Shown: positions 42,990-52,828, counted from the stretch's first letter. The stretch is 64,000 nucleotides of DNA from Tessaracoccus rhinocerotis (GCF_007197885.1 NZ_VKKG01000004.1:248001-312000); one strand, 5' to 3'. The notes: a model not told the origin generated them from the letters alone. A program made the numbers and translations.

Positions 42990-44428
42990 TGGACCGGGTC
43001 GTACTTCTCGATTGCGTCGTCGTTGGCCACGCGGTCGGTGACATCCTGCAGCGCCTGGGTCATCGCCGCGACGTCGAGCTGGCCGTCGAGGAACGAGTTC
43101 CAGGCCTGCACGTGGTCCGGACCCATGCCGTAGTAGGCGTTGAAGCGCCAGGTGAAGATGTCGTCACCGGCACCCCCCAGCATGGAGATCTGGGACGCCA
43201 GCGCCGTGGAGCCGAAGGCGTCCTCGGGGATGGTGTCCTTGACGATGGTCGGGGACAGGATGGTCTCGGCGAAGTTCGCGGCAGCCTCCTGGGAGAGCAT
43301 CGCGCGCATGAACTCCTTGCCGCCGGCCACGTTCGCGCCCTGGGAGGGCACGATGTAGGGCTCGTCGGCCGCGGAGTGGATGGCCTCGAAGGGGAGGGCC
43401 GAGGAGGTCGAGACGGTCGGCACCGGGGTGCCGGTCATCTGGAAGTCCTCCGCGGTCTGCTCCTTCATCTCGTTCTCGATCCAGGCGCCCGAGGGGTAGA
43501 GCAGGGCCTCCTGCGCGTTGGACCAGGAAGCCTGGGCCGCGGTGAACTGGGTTCCCGAGCCGCCCGGCTTGAAGTAGCCGTTGTCCACGCACTCCTTGAT
43601 CTTCGTGAGCACGTCCTGGATGGCGGGGTGGCTCCAGCAGTCGGGCTCGAGGTTGTCGAGCGCGGTGCGGACCTCGTGGCCGCCCTCCTTGATCGCGGAG
43701 GTGATGGCCATCTCGCCGTAGTAGTCGGCGGCCTCGAGTCCCCAGAGGAACAGGTACTTGCCGGCCTCCTTGGCCTTGGCGCCGAGCTCGAGCGCCTCGT
43801 CCCACGTCTTCGGCGGGGTCCAGCCGTTCTCCTCGAACAGGGAGGCGGAGTACCACAGACCGAACACGGTCAGGACGTAGTTGAGGGCAACCTGCTTGCC
43901 GGAGACGATGCCCGGCTCCAGAGCGCCTGCGTAGAGGGTGTCCCTGATGGGGGTGCCCTCGAGGTTCGGGGCGTCGACGACCTCGTTGAGGTCCTCGAGC
44001 TGGTCGACGATCGCTCCGAGCCCGATCTTGCCGGCACCGGCGTTGTCGATGACGTCCGGCGGGTTGCCGCCGGTGAAGCGGGGCTGCAGCTCCTGTGCCA
44101 CCTGCGTGGTGGGGGAGACCGAGACGGTCACACCGTCGTGGGTCTTCTCGACGATGCCGCCCGCGAACTCCGCGTAGGCGATGCCGTAGCCGCCGTTGAA
44201 GATGATCGCCTCGACCTCAGAGGGGACCTCGAGGCCGAACGGGTTGTTCGAGTCCGTCGGGGCAGTCTCCTCCGACGTGGTCTCCTGCGAGGTGGTCTCC
44301 TCGGTGGTGGCCGCGTCGGTGGGGGTCTCCTCGGGATCGCCGCCGCCCGCGCAGGCTGCCAGGGGGACGAGCGCGCCAGCAGCCAGCGCACCCTTCAGGA
44401 AGCCACGACGTTGCAGGGAGTAGCTCAT
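42986..44428 (-). CDS. ngcE: N-acetylglucosamine/chitobiose-type ABC transporter substrate-binding lipoprotein
   Basis: 480 aa. The N-terminus has both a twin-arginine motif, RRGFLKG, and a lipobox, LAAC, so it is probably a Tat-exported lipoprotein. A Thr/Glu-rich linker follows, then the solute-binding fold (PSEVEAIIFNGGYG, GNPPDVIDNAGAGKIGLGAI, ASWSNAQEALLYPSGAWIENEM, quoted in parts). The overall pattern is that of NgcE, the GlcNAc/diacetylchitobiose binder of streptomycetes; the exact ligand is inferred. Ribosome-binding site AAGGAG precedes the ATG. First gene of the three-gene operon. Confidence 0.85.
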   Translation of the reverse strand: MSYSLQRRGFLKGALAAGALVPLAACAGGGDPEETPTDAATTEETTSQETTSEETAPTDSNNPFGLEVPSEVEAIIFNGGYGIAYAEFAGGIVEKTHDGVTVSVSPTTQVAQELQPRFTGGNPPDVIDNAGAGKIGLGAIVDQLEDLNEVVDAPNLEGTPIRDTLYAGALEPGIVSGKQVALNYVLTVFGLWYSASLFEENGWTPPKTWDEALELGAKAKEAGKYLFLWGLEAADYYGEMAITSAIKEGGHEVRTALDNLEPDCWSHPAIQDVLTKIKECVDNGYFKPGGSGTQFTAAQASWSNAQEALLYPSGAWIENEMKEQTAEDFQMTGTPVPTVSTSSALPFEAIHSAADEPYIVPSQGANVAGGKEFMRAMLSQEAAANFAETILSPTIVKDTIPEDAFGSTALASQISMLGGAGDDIFTWRFNAYYGMGPDHVQAWNSFLDGQLDVAAMTQALQDVTDRVANDDAIEKYDPVQ

Positions 44429-44454
44429 GGAAGTTCTCCTTTTCCTTGTTACTG

Positions 44455-44471
44455 CGCTGGTCTCACCAGCG
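44455..44471. promoter_or_regulatory. Palindromic operator candidate in the ngcE leader
   Basis: CGCTGGT-CTC-ACCAGCG is a perfect 7-bp inverted repeat with a 3-bp centre, 27 bp before the ngcE start. It is close to the CTGGTCTAGACCAG-type site of the GntR regulator DasR, but one base shorter in the centre. Confidence 0.45.
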
Positions 44472-44521
44472 AGTCCTGCCCAGACTTGATGGGGCTACCT
44501 CGCCCCGCTGAACTGTGCGCG

Positions 44522-44527
44522 AATATA
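44522..44527 (-). promoter_or_regulatory. Candidate -10 element of the ngcE operon
   Basis: On the minus strand this reads TATATT, about 95 bp before the ATG. No consensus -35 was seen. The palindrome at 44455 would lie in the transcribed leader. Confidence 0.4.
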
Positions 44528-44640
44528 CGGCAGCGTTGCCCGGTTGTGACAGTCTGACGGCCCAAGTACACGCAATCGTTACCCATCGCTCACGCAAAGT
44601 GGTCATTCCGCAGGTGAAACCCGTTGTGGGGTGGGGGTGG

Positions 44641-44681
44641 GAAAACGATCAGGTCCCGTGAAACGCTCACGGGACCTGATC
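44641..44681 (-). terminator. Terminator of lysC
   Basis: A 15-bp perfect stem starts GATCAGGTCCC on each strand, with a 5-base loop, followed on the minus strand by GTTTTC. Confidence 0.85.
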
Positions 44682-44717
44682 ACATCGCGTTCGGCGAGCG
44701 GGCTCGCAGGACGTGGG

Positions 44718-45992
44718 TCAGCGGCCGGTGCCGGCGTGCACCACAGCCTCCTCCTCGGCATCCAGGCCGAACGCGGAGTGGGCGGCGCGCACGGCGTCGT
44801 CCACGTCGTCGGAACCGACCACGACGGAGATCCGGATCTCCGAGGTGGAGATCATCTGGAGGTTGACGTCCTGGCCGGCCAGGGCGCGGAAGAACGTCGC
44901 GGTGACGCCCGGGTGGGAGCGCATCCCCACCCCGACGATGGAGACCTTGCCGATCTGGTCGTCGTAGAGCAACTCGTCGAAGCCCACCTGGTCCTTGATG
45001 GACTCGAGCGCCTCGATGGCGCGGCCGCCCTCGGTCATCGGCAGCGTGAAGGAGATGTCGGTCTTCACGTCCGAGAGCCGGGAGATGTTCTGGACGATCA
45101 TGTCGATGTTGATGTCGTGCTCGGCGATCGTGGTGAAGATCAGCGCGGCCTCGCCGACCCGGTCCGGGACGCCCGCGATCGTGATCTTCGCCTCGCCGCG
45201 GTCGTGCGCGACGCCGGTGATGATGGCTTCTTCCATGTTCGGTCCCTTCTGAACCTCTTCCAGGGCCTTGACCCAGGTTCCCGGCTTGTCTGTGAATGAT
45301 GAGCGGACGTGGACCTTCACGTTCTCGCGGCGCGCGTACTCGACGCAGCGCAGGTGGAGGATCTTGGCGCCGGATGCCGCCATCTCCATCATCTCCTCGT
45401 AGCTGATCTCGGTGATCGGCTGCGCGGCGGGCACGATCCGCGGGTCGGCGGTGAAGACACCGTCGACGTCGCTGTAGATCTCGCAGTGGTCCGCGCCCAG
45501 CGCGGCTGCGAGCGCGACGGCGGTGGTGTCGGAGGCGCCGCGACCGAGCGTGGTCACGTCCTTCGTGGACTGCGCCACACCCTGGAAGCCGGCGACGATT
45601 GCGACGTTGCCCTCCTGGACGGCAGCCTCGACACGCCCAGGCGTGATGTCGATGATGCGGGCGTTGCCGTGGATCGGGGTGGTGAGGACGCCAGCCTGGG
45701 AGCCCGTGTAGGAGACGGCGTCGACGCCGAGGTCCGACAGCGCCATGGCCAGCAGGGCAGCGCTCTGGCGCTCACCAGTGGTCAGCAGCATGTCCAGCTC
45801 GCGTGACTTCGGGCGCGGCGAGACCTGGAGCGCCAGGTCCATCAGCTCGTCCGTGGTGTCCCCCATGGCCGAGATGACGATGATCACCTCGTGGCCCTCG
45901 CTACGGGTCCGCGCAACTCGGCGGGCCACCCGCTTGATCGAGTCGGCGTCTGCAACGGACGAGCCGCCGTACTTCTGAACGATGCGTGCCAT
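44718..45992 (-). CDS. lysC: Aspartate kinase, alpha subunit with internal beta-subunit start
   Basis: 424-aa enzyme phosphorylating aspartate, the first step to lysine, threonine, methionine and diaminopimelate. [11 protein letters not shown] at the N-terminus, [15 protein letters not shown] and [16 protein letters not shown] (in parts) form the kinase site; two ACT domains start at [16 protein letters not shown]. An ATG at 45236 with AAGGGA upstream begins a 172-aa beta subunit made only of the ACT domains, matching the alpha/beta arrangement of Corynebacterium glutamicum. Feedback control by lysine and threonine is expected at the ACT interface. asd is not adjacent. Confidence 0.95.
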   Translation of the reverse strand: MARIVQKYGGSSVADADSIKRVARRVARTRSEGHEVIIVISAMGDTTDELMDLALQVSPRPKSRELDMLLTTGERQSAALLAMALSDLGVDAVSYTGSQAGVLTTPIHGNARIIDITPGRVEAAVQEGNVAIVAGFQGVAQSTKDVTTLGRGASDTTAVALAAALGADHCEIYSDVDGVFTADPRIVPAAQPITEISYEEMMEMAASGAKILHLRCVEYARRENVKVHVRSSFTDKPGTWVKALEEVQKGPNMEEAIITGVAHDRGEAKITIAGVPDRVGEAALIFTTIAEHDINIDMIVQNISRLSDVKTDISFTLPMTEGGRAIEALESIKDQVGFDELLYDDQIGKVSIVGVGMRSHPGVTATFFRALAGQDVNLQMISTSEIRISVVVGSDDVDDAVRAAHSAFGLDAEEEAVVHAGTGR

Positions 45993-46062
45993 GCACTTCC
46001 TTCCTGCCGGGACCAGACTAGTCACAGTTACCGAAGTTGCCGAGACGCGGTCCACGCGGCGG

Positions 46063-46068
46063 TAGCCT
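46063..46068 (+). promoter_or_regulatory. Candidate -10 element, leaderless type
   Basis: TAGCCT ends 7 bp before the ATG at 46076, with no ribosome-binding site. Confidence 0.35.
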
Positions 46069-46075
46069 GTGGGCC

Positions 46076-47068
46076 ATGGACACCATCCGTTGGGGATTCG
46101 TCGGGGCTGGCGGGATCGCCGATGTGATGGCCTCCGACTTCGGTTTCGTCCCCAACGCAGAGTTGGCCGCGATCGCGTCGCGGGACCTCGGCAGGGCGGA
46201 GGAGTTCGCCGCCAAGCACGGAATCGAGCGGGCCTACGGCTCCTACGCCGATCTCCTGGACGACGAGACCATCGACGTCGTCTACCTCGCCAACACGCAT
46301 CCGCACCACCACGACGTCGCGCTCGCGGCAATCGAGCGGGGCAAGGCGCTGCTGGTGGAGAAGTCGTTCACCGCCACCCTCGCCGGCACCGAGGAGGTGG
46401 TCGCGGCGGCCCGGGCCAAGGGGGTGTTCTGCATGGAGGCCATGTGGACCCGGTTCCTGCCGGCGGTCGCTGCCGCGCGCGAGGTGGTGGCCTGGGGCCG
46501 CATCGGCGACGTCCTCGGAGTGCAGGGTGACCTGTCCGCGTACCGCGCCTACGACCCGTCCCACCGCCTGTTCGACCCGGCCACCGGCGGAGGGGCGATG
46601 CTGGACCTCGGGGTCTACGTGGTCAGCTTCGCGCAGTCCTTCCTCGGCGCCGGGCGCGCGGTGAACTGCGTCGGCCGGTTCGCGCCCAACGGCGTGGACA
46701 TGGCCGCGGCCATCAACATCGAGCACGAGGGCGGTGGCCTGGCGTCGCTCGCCTGCGGGTTCGACGGTCACGGTCCCGGCCGGATGGTCGTCCACGGCAC
46801 GAAGGGCTGGATCGAGGTGGAGCCCAGGTTCCACCACCCCACGACGCTCTCGGTGCATCGCACGGGCGTGCTGCCGCGTGTGATCGAGGCCAACATGACT
46901 GGCCGCGGCTACTGCCACGAGATCACCGAGGTCACGGATCGCGTCCTCGCGGGTGACACCGAGTCGCCGGTGATGCCGTTGAGCGACACCATCGAGGTGA
47001 TGCGGATCCTCGAGGAGTGCCTGCGCCAACTGGGTATCGAGCAGTCCGAGGCCCGCGTCGCGATCTGA
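46076..47068 (+). CDS. Gfo/Idh/MocA-family oxidoreductase
   Basis: 330-aa NAD(P)-dependent dehydrogenase acting on a sugar or related polyol. [19 protein letters not shown] is the Rossmann motif; [31 protein letters not shown] (in parts) has the conserved Glu-Lys active-site motif (EKS). [17 protein letters not shown] with the catalytic region is typical of the trans-dihydrodiol/xylose dehydrogenase branch. Substrate is unknown; the nearby amino-sugar importer is not obviously linked. Confidence 0.88.
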   Translation: MDTIRWGFVGAGGIADVMASDFGFVPNAELAAIASRDLGRAEEFAAKHGIERAYGSYADLLDDETIDVVYLANTHPHHHDVALAAIERGKALLVEKSFTATLAGTEEVVAAARAKGVFCMEAMWTRFLPAVAAAREVVAWGRIGDVLGVQGDLSAYRAYDPSHRLFDPATGGGAMLDLGVYVVSFAQSFLGAGRAVNCVGRFAPNGVDMAAAINIEHEGGGLASLACGFDGHGPGRMVVHGTKGWIEVEPRFHHPTTLSVHRTGVLPRVIEANMTGRGYCHEITEVTDRVLAGDTESPVMPLSDTIEVMRILEECLRQLGIEQSEARVAI

Positions 47069-47070
47069 CC

Positions 47071-48297
47071 TCAGGCGGGGTCGGGTTCGGGCTCGAGTTC
47101 CTCGGGCAGGTGGAGCCCCAGGTCGCGATGGCCGGGATGGCCGGCCAGCTTGTCGACGATGACCGCGATCGCGCCGTCGCCCGTCACGTTCGCGGCTGTC
47201 CCGATAGAGTCGATCGCGATGTAGGTGGCGATCATCAACCCCACCTGCTCCGGGCTGAAGCCGAGTTGGGTCTCGAGCAGCGCGGCCGCGGTGACGATGG
47301 CGCCGCCGGGGACGCCCGGCGCGGCGACCATGGCGATGCCGAGCAGCAGGATGAACCCGAAGATGGCCGCGGGCGGGATCTCCATCCCGAACATCACCAT
47401 GATCGCCAGCGCGAAGCCGGTGATCTTGATCGTCGAACCGGCCAGGTGGATGGTGGCCCCCAGCGGGATGACGAACGATGCGACGTTCTCCGAGACCCCG
47501 GCCTTGATCGCCGAGCGCAGGGTGACGGGGATCGTGGCCGCCGACGAGGAGGTGCCGAGGGCCGTGGCGTAGGCCGGGAGCATGGCCCGAATGAGCCGGA
47601 ACGGGTTCTTCTTGGTGATCGCGCCGGCTACGGCGTACTGGATGACGATGTAGGCGACGGTCAGTAGGAAGACGATGAGCACCACCCAGAAGAACGCCTG
47701 GATGACCTGCCAGATCTGGCCTGCGAAGGTCATGTTCATGAAGATGCCGAAGATGTAGAGGGGCAACAGGGGGACGATCACCTTGCTGATCACGATGTTG
47801 ATGACCTCACGGAAGTCCGCGAACACCTGGTGCAGGGCCGGGGCGTCGAACCGCGTCAGGGCGATGCCGACGACGAACGCGAACACCAGTGCCGTCATGA
47901 CCTGGAACATCGGAGGCATGTCGACCGTGAAGAACGGCGTCACGAGACCCGACTCGGGGTCGGCCAGTTCGGAGACGTCGTTGCCGGTCAGCAGCCGAGG
48001 CCAGGCGATCATGCTGGTGCCCCAGCTGAGCAGCCCTGCGATGACCGACGACGTGTAGGCGATGCCCGCCGTGACGGCCAACCACTTGCCCGCACCCTTG
48101 CCGAGCTCGTCGATCGCCGGCGTGATCAGCCCCACGATCAGCAGCGGGATGATGAACCCGAGGAAGTTGCCGAACAGGCCGTTGAACGTGATGAACAGCC
48201 TGACGACGACCTCGGGGAGGAACGAGCCGAGTGCAATGCCCAGGGCGATCGCGATCACCACCCAGACCAGCAGGTTGAACTTCGGCAGTCTGGCCAT
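47071..48297 (-). CDS. Dicarboxylate/amino acid:cation symporter (DAACS family)
   Basis: 408-aa membrane transporter with about eight helices and two re-entrant hairpins. TALGTSSSAATIPVTL is the serine-rich hairpin motif of glutamate/serine-threonine transporters, and MVAAPGVPGGAIVTA with SIGTAANVTGDGAIAVIVDKL (in parts) is the second hairpin and substrate/Na+ site. It imports an acidic or small neutral amino acid or a C4-dicarboxylate. It converges on the oxidoreductase with a 2-bp gap. Confidence 0.9.
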   Translation of the reverse strand: MARLPKFNLLVWVVIAIALGIALGSFLPEVVVRLFITFNGLFGNFLGFIIPLLIVGLITPAIDELGKGAGKWLAVTAGIAYTSSVIAGLLSWGTSMIAWPRLLTGNDVSELADPESGLVTPFFTVDMPPMFQVMTALVFAFVVGIALTRFDAPALHQVFADFREVINIVISKVIVPLLPLYIFGIFMNMTFAGQIWQVIQAFFWVVLIVFLLTVAYIVIQYAVAGAITKKNPFRLIRAMLPAYATALGTSSSAATIPVTLRSAIKAGVSENVASFVIPLGATIHLAGSTIKITGFALAIMVMFGMEIPPAAIFGFILLLGIAMVAAPGVPGGAIVTAAALLETQLGFSPEQVGLMIATYIAIDSIGTAANVTGDGAIAVIVDKLAGHPGHRDLGLHLPEELEPEPDPA

Positions 48298-48526
48298 GGC
48301 GGGCCTCCTCGGGCTTGTGCGTGGACTGGGTCATTCAAGCACTCCGCAGACGAACGACACAGCGTTGACGCCCGAGAGGTGGTCAGGGAGCCGACAGTCA
48401 GCATCGCGGCGAGGGATGCGGAGAACGCGGTGGTGACCACAGTGATCGAGGTGCCGAGCCAGGGCACTGCAGATCCCCGACGCGGCGTGTCGCTCACCGT
48501 GGTCACACCCCCTCAGGGGCGTGGAC

Positions 48527-51500
48527 TCAGGCCTTCTGGATCCGCACCGCCAGGCCGAGATCGTCGTCGGTGTGGGTGGCGTCGGGAAGGGTGTCGGCCA
48601 GGTCCAGCGTGAGCGCCAGCACCTCGTCGCGGATGAGTTGCGAGCCCTCCGCGATGGCGACGGCGAGCTCCGGCGAAGCGGCCAAGGTGAGGTTGATCCG
48701 GTCCGAGACGTCCAGGCCGGCGTTCTTGCGGGCCTCCTGGACGGTGCGGATCACCTCGCGCACGAGGCCGGCGCGGACCAGCTCGGGCGTCAGCTCGAGA
48801 TCGAGGGCAACGGTCTCGCCCTGCTCGTTCACCACGGACCAGCCCTCCCGCGGCCGCTCGGTCAGGATCACGTCGTCGGAGGACAGGGAGATGGCCTCGC
48901 CCTCGAACTCCACCGACGTCTCGCCGGTTTCCCGCAGCTCGGAGGCCAGCCGCGCTGCGTCGGTCGCTGCGATCGCGGCCGCCACCAGCGGCGTCTGCTT
49001 TCCGAACCGGCGCCCGAGGTTGCGGAAGTTGCCCTTCGCGGAGAAGTCGACGAGGTCTCCCGCAGACGCGAAGGTCTCCACGTGCTGGATGTTCAGCTCG
49101 GCGCGGATCTCGTCCACCAGTTCCGGGGTCAGCCTGCGCAGCGCGTCGGTCGGGACCAGCATCCGGCTGAGCGGCTGGCGGATCTTCACCTTCGACTCGG
49201 CCCGGGCGGAGCGGCCCAGCTCGACGAGCCGTCGGGTGACGGCCATCGCGGTAGAGAGCTCGGCGTCCACCAGGGACTCTTCGGCGGTGGGCCACGTCGC
49301 GAGGTGGACCGACTGCGGACCCTCCGGGTCGGTCACCGCGAACAGGTCCTTCCAGACCCGCTCGGTCACGAACGGCATGATCGGCGCCATCAGCCGGGTC
49401 AGCACGTCGAGGGTCTCGTGCAGCGTCCACAGTGCCGACGGCTCGGCGTTCCAGAACCGACGCCGGGAACGGCGCACGTACCAGTTGGACAGGTGGTCGA
49501 CGAAGCCGGCGACGAGGTTGCCGGCGTGCTGGGTGTCGAACGCCTCCAGTGCCGCCGTCACTCCCGAGACGAGCGTCTGGGTCTCCGAGGCCAGCCACCG
49601 GTCGAGCACGTGCCGATCGGCCACGGCGGGTGCCTGGCCGCTGGGGGTCCATTCTCCGGCGTTGGCGTACAGGGTGTGGAAGGCGACGGTGTTCCAGTAG
49701 GTGAGCAGGACCTTGCGGACCGTCTCCTGGATGGTGTTGTGGCCCACCCGGCGCGCGGACCACGGCGACCCGGCGCAGGCCATGAACCAGCGCACCGCGT
49801 CGGCGCCGTGCTCGTCCATCAGAGGGATGGGGGCCAGGATGTTGCCCAGGTGCTTGCTCATCTTGCGGCCGTCCTCGGCCAGGATGTGGCCCAGGCACAC
49901 GACGTCCTTGTAGGAGGACTTGTCGAACACGAGCGTGCCCACCGCCATCAGCGAGTAGAACCAGCCACGGGTCTGGTCGATGGCCTCGCAGATGAAGTCC
50001 GCCGGGTAGCTCTGCTCGAACTTCTCCACCGAGCCCGGGACGTGCGGGTAGCCCCACTGGGCGAACGGCATCGCGCCGGAGTCGAACCAGGCGTCGATCA
50101 CCTCTGGCACGCGCCGGTAGGTGGCGCCGTCGCGCTCGATCACGACGTCGTCGATGAAGGGGCGGTGGGGGTCAAGTTCGGACAGGTCGCGCCCGCTGAG
50201 CTCGCCCAACTCGGCCATGGACCCGACGCTGATGAGGTCCTGCGGGTCCTCGACGTTTCGCCAGATCGGCAGCGGCGTGCCCCAGTAGCGGGATCGGGAC
50301 AGCGCCCAGTCGACGTTGTTGTCCAGCCAGTCGCCGAAGCGGCCGTGCTTGATGTTCTCCGGGTGCCAGTTGGTCGCCTCGTTCTCGCGGAGCAGTTGGT
50401 CCTTGATGCGCGTGGTGCGGATGTACCAGGAGGGCTGGGCGTAGTAGAGCAGTGGGGTGTGGCAGCGCCAGCAGTGCGGGTAGCTGTGGAGGTAGTCCAG
50501 CTTGCGGAACATCAGGCCGCGGGCGAACAGGTCGGCCACCAGCGCCTCGTCGGCGGTCTTGAAGAACTGTCCCCCGACGAGCGGGACGTCCGCGGCGAAG
50601 GTGCCGTCGGGGCCGATGGGGTTCACGAACGGCAGCCCGTAGGCGCGGCAGACCGCCATGTCGTCCTCACCGAAGGCGGGAGCCTGGTGGACCAGGCCGG
50701 AGCCGTCCTCCGTGGTCACGTACTCGGCCAGCACCACGATGTGGGCCTCCTCGCCGGCGGGGAACTCCACCAGCTCGAACGGCCGCTGGTAGGACCAGCG
50801 TTCCATCTCGCGCCCGGAGAAGGACTGGCCTCGGGTCCATTCCTCGCCCAGCACCTTGTCGAACAGGGGTTCGGCCACCAGCAGCGGCTTCTCGCCCTCC
50901 TTGGAGCCGACGACGTAGGCCACGTCCGGGTGGGCGGCCACGGCGGTGTTGGAAACCAGCGTCCAGGGCGTCGTCGTCCACACCAGCATGTCCACCTCGC
51001 CGGAGAGGGGACCGCTGGTGAGCGGGAATCGGACGTAGACCGACGGGTCGTGGACGTCCTCGTAGCCCTGGGCCAGCTCGTGGTCGGAGAGGGTGGTGCC
51101 GCAGCGCGGGCAGTAGGGCGCAACGCGGTAGTCCTCCTCGAGCAGGCCCTTGTCGAAGATCTGCTTGAGAGCCCACCACTCGGAGTTGATGTACTCGGGC
51201 GTCATGGTGACGTAGGCCTCGTCCATGTTCACCCAGTAGCCCATGCGGGTGGTGAGCTCGGCGAAGGCGTCGACGTGGCGCAGCACCGACGAGCGGCACT
51301 TGGCGTTGAAGGCCTCGATGCCGTAGGCCTCGATGTCGGGCTTGCCGGAGAAGCCGAGCTCCTTCTCGACGGCGAGCTCCACGGGCAGGCCGTGGCAGTC
51401 CCAGCCCGCCTTGCGCTCCACGTGGAAGCCCTGCATCGTCTTGAAGCGGGGGAAGACGTCCTTGAACACCCGGGCCTCGATGTGGTGGGTGCCGGGCATG

Positions 51501-51667
51501 CCGTTGGCCGTGGGCGGACCCTCGTAGAAGGTCCAGCGCGGACCGCCGGAGGAGGCCGCCAGGGAGGCGTCGAAGGTGCCCTCCTGCTCCCATGCGCGCA
51601 GGATGTCGCGCTCCATGGCAGGGAAGTCGACGGAGGCCGGGACGGAGTTGTAGCCGCGGGTGGTCAT
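48527..51667 (-). CDS. ileS: Isoleucyl-tRNA synthetase
   Basis: 1046 aa, the size of the eukaryote-like long IleRS form found in many actinobacteria. The HIGH-type motif is HHIEAR in PGTHHIEARVFKDVFPR and the KMSKS-type motif is KMSKH in EDGRKMSKHLGN. GWDCHGLPVE and WISRSRYWG-like segment SRSRYWGTPLPIW mark the class I core; the editing domain and anticodon-binding domain follow. The ATG at 51667 is preceded by GAAGAGG. Expression is controlled by the T-box upstream. This IleRS type is associated with natural mupirocin insensitivity in some bacteria; not testable here. Confidence 0.96.
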   Translation of the reverse strand: MTTRGYNSVPASVDFPAMERDILRAWEQEGTFDASLAASSGGPRWTFYEGPPTANGMPGTHHIEARVFKDVFPRFKTMQGFHVERKAGWDCHGLPVELAVEKELGFSGKPDIEAYGIEAFNAKCRSSVLRHVDAFAELTTRMGYWVNMDEAYVTMTPEYINSEWWALKQIFDKGLLEEDYRVAPYCPRCGTTLSDHELAQGYEDVHDPSVYVRFPLTSGPLSGEVDMLVWTTTPWTLVSNTAVAAHPDVAYVVGSKEGEKPLLVAEPLFDKVLGEEWTRGQSFSGREMERWSYQRPFELVEFPAGEEAHIVVLAEYVTTEDGSGLVHQAPAFGEDDMAVCRAYGLPFVNPIGPDGTFAADVPLVGGQFFKTADEALVADLFARGLMFRKLDYLHSYPHCWRCHTPLLYYAQPSWYIRTTRIKDQLLRENEATNWHPENIKHGRFGDWLDNNVDWALSRSRYWGTPLPIWRNVEDPQDLISVGSMAELGELSGRDLSELDPHRPFIDDVVIERDGATYRRVPEVIDAWFDSGAMPFAQWGYPHVPGSVEKFEQSYPADFICEAIDQTRGWFYSLMAVGTLVFDKSSYKDVVCLGHILAEDGRKMSKHLGNILAPIPLMDEHGADAVRWFMACAGSPWSARRVGHNTIQETVRKVLLTYWNTVAFHTLYANAGEWTPSGQAPAVADRHVLDRWLASETQTLVSGVTAALEAFDTQHAGNLVAGFVDHLSNWYVRRSRRRFWNAEPSALWTLHETLDVLTRLMAPIMPFVTERVWKDLFAVTDPEGPQSVHLATWPTAEESLVDAELSTAMAVTRRLVELGRSARAESKVKIRQPLSRMLVPTDALRRLTPELVDEIRAELNIQHVETFASAGDLVDFSAKGNFRNLGRRFGKQTPLVAAAIAATDAARLASELRETGETSVEFEGEAISLSSDDVILTERPREGWSVVNEQGETVALDLELTPELVRAGLVREVIRTVQEARKNAGLDVSDRINLTLAASPELAVAIAEGSQLIRDEVLALTLDLADTLPDATHTDDDLGLAVRIQKA

Positions 51668-51675
51668 GTGGTCCT

Positions 51676-51880
51676 CTTCATCTTGATCGATCGTGATCGG
51701 TGAAGGGACGAGCCGGGGCCCGCGGTACCACCCTCCTTGGACGCCGCCACAGGGGTGGCGTCCCGCTTGCTTCTCGTCGCTGCCGGTTCTAGTGGGCCAG
51801 GGGCTGTTCTTCCGGCGGCTACGGGGTGATGGCCCCATCGGACGCCTTGCGACGCCTCCAAGTATGCGCGAGAGGTCAAG
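51676..51880 (-). promoter_or_regulatory. T-box riboswitch of ileS
   Basis: On the minus strand the T-box consensus AGGGTGGTACCGCGG occurs at 51734-51720, preceded by an inverted repeat around GGACGCCACC. Upstream, a short hairpin GGGGCCATCACCCC (51837-51824 region) exposes ATC, the isoleucine codon, as specifier. Stem I is very short and no terminator poly-T follows; instead CTTCA at 51680-51676 side can pair with TGAAG at 51701-51705, masking the GAAGAGG ribosome-binding site. This is the translational, ultrashort-stem I type known for actinobacterial ileS. Uncharged tRNA-Ile should open it. Confidence 0.85.
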
Positions 51881-51991
51881 TCGCGACAACCCGGCGGCGG
51901 ACGCGGTGGCACGGGCAAGCCCTAGTCTGGAGGTGCTGCGGCTGATCGGTCCAGGCGCGGAAACGCAGCAGAACAAATGGAGGTGTCGTTG

Positions 51992-52738
51992 ATGGACTTC
52001 GGCTTGGTCATGCCCGTCCTGTTCTTCCTGATCTTCGTCGCGGCGCTGGTCTTCGGCCTCGTCCACCACGCCCGGCGCAAGAAGTTGTGGAGCAACTGGA
52101 GCCGCGCGCGGAACTGGACTTTCGCCGAGAAGGTGCCCCAAGTGGTGGGCGCCTTCCGCGGCGGTCCGTTCAACCGGGGGTCGAGCCGCAAGGCCTTCTT
52201 CGGCTACCACGGCCGCTTCGACGGGCTCCCAGTCCAAGGGTTCGAGTACCAGTACTCGACGGGGTCGGGCAAGAACCGCCAGACGCACCACTACCACGTC
52301 GACGTACTGCAGCTGGGTGGCCGTTTCCCCGCCCTGAACCTCTCCCGGGAGAACTGGGCCACCCGCACGTTCACCAGCGACCTGACGTTCGAGAACGCGG
52401 AGTTCAACCGCGAGTGGAACGTCCGCTCCGACTCGCCACGGTTCGCCCACGACGTGATCCACCCCCGCATGATGACGTGGCTGATGGGCAACGAGGTCCC
52501 GCACTTCGCGGACTGCTGGTTCGAGAACGGCTGCCTGCTGGTCTCCACCTCCGGCACCCGGCGGCCGGAGCACGTCGACGCCTACCTTCGCTTCCTGACT
52601 CGGTTCGCCTCGCAGCTGCCGCGGTTCCTCCTGGAGGAGGTGGGTCTGCCTCAGCGACTCCCGATCACCTGGGACGGCCCGGGCGTGAGCGCCGAGGAGC
52701 AGGCCGCCGCGATGGCACGGTTGGCCGCCGAAAGCTGA
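51992..52738 (+). CDS. Membrane-anchored protein of unknown function
   Basis: 248 aa. One N-terminal transmembrane helix (residues 4-25) is followed by a basic linker (HHARRKKLWSNW) and a soluble domain with GYHGRFDGLPVQGFEY, HYHVDVLQLGGRFPAL and ENGCLLVSTSG. The layout resembles DUF3137-type proteins but I cannot name the family. GGAGG lies nine bases before the ATG at 51992. Divergent from ileS and independent of its neighbours. Confidence 0.78.
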   Translation: MDFGLVMPVLFFLIFVAALVFGLVHHARRKKLWSNWSRARNWTFAEKVPQVVGAFRGGPFNRGSSRKAFFGYHGRFDGLPVQGFEYQYSTGSGKNRQTHHYHVDVLQLGGRFPALNLSRENWATRTFTSDLTFENAEFNREWNVRSDSPRFAHDVIHPRMMTWLMGNEVPHFADCWFENGCLLVSTSGTRRPEHVDAYLRFLTRFASQLPRFLLEEVGLPQRLPITWDGPGVSAEEQAAAMARLAAES

Positions 52739-52828
52739 CCCGACGCCGGAAGCGGTGTTCGCGAGCGGCTTGACGGACCGGGCCGGTACGAATGGGGCTG
52801 GGGCACCCTCCTCGGGCAGGATGGGGCC

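Noticed and set aside
48255..48506. 83-codon minus-strand frame upstream of the symporter
   Set aside because: Has one hydrophobic stretch but overlaps the symporter start and ends in low-complexity sequence; too weak to annotate.
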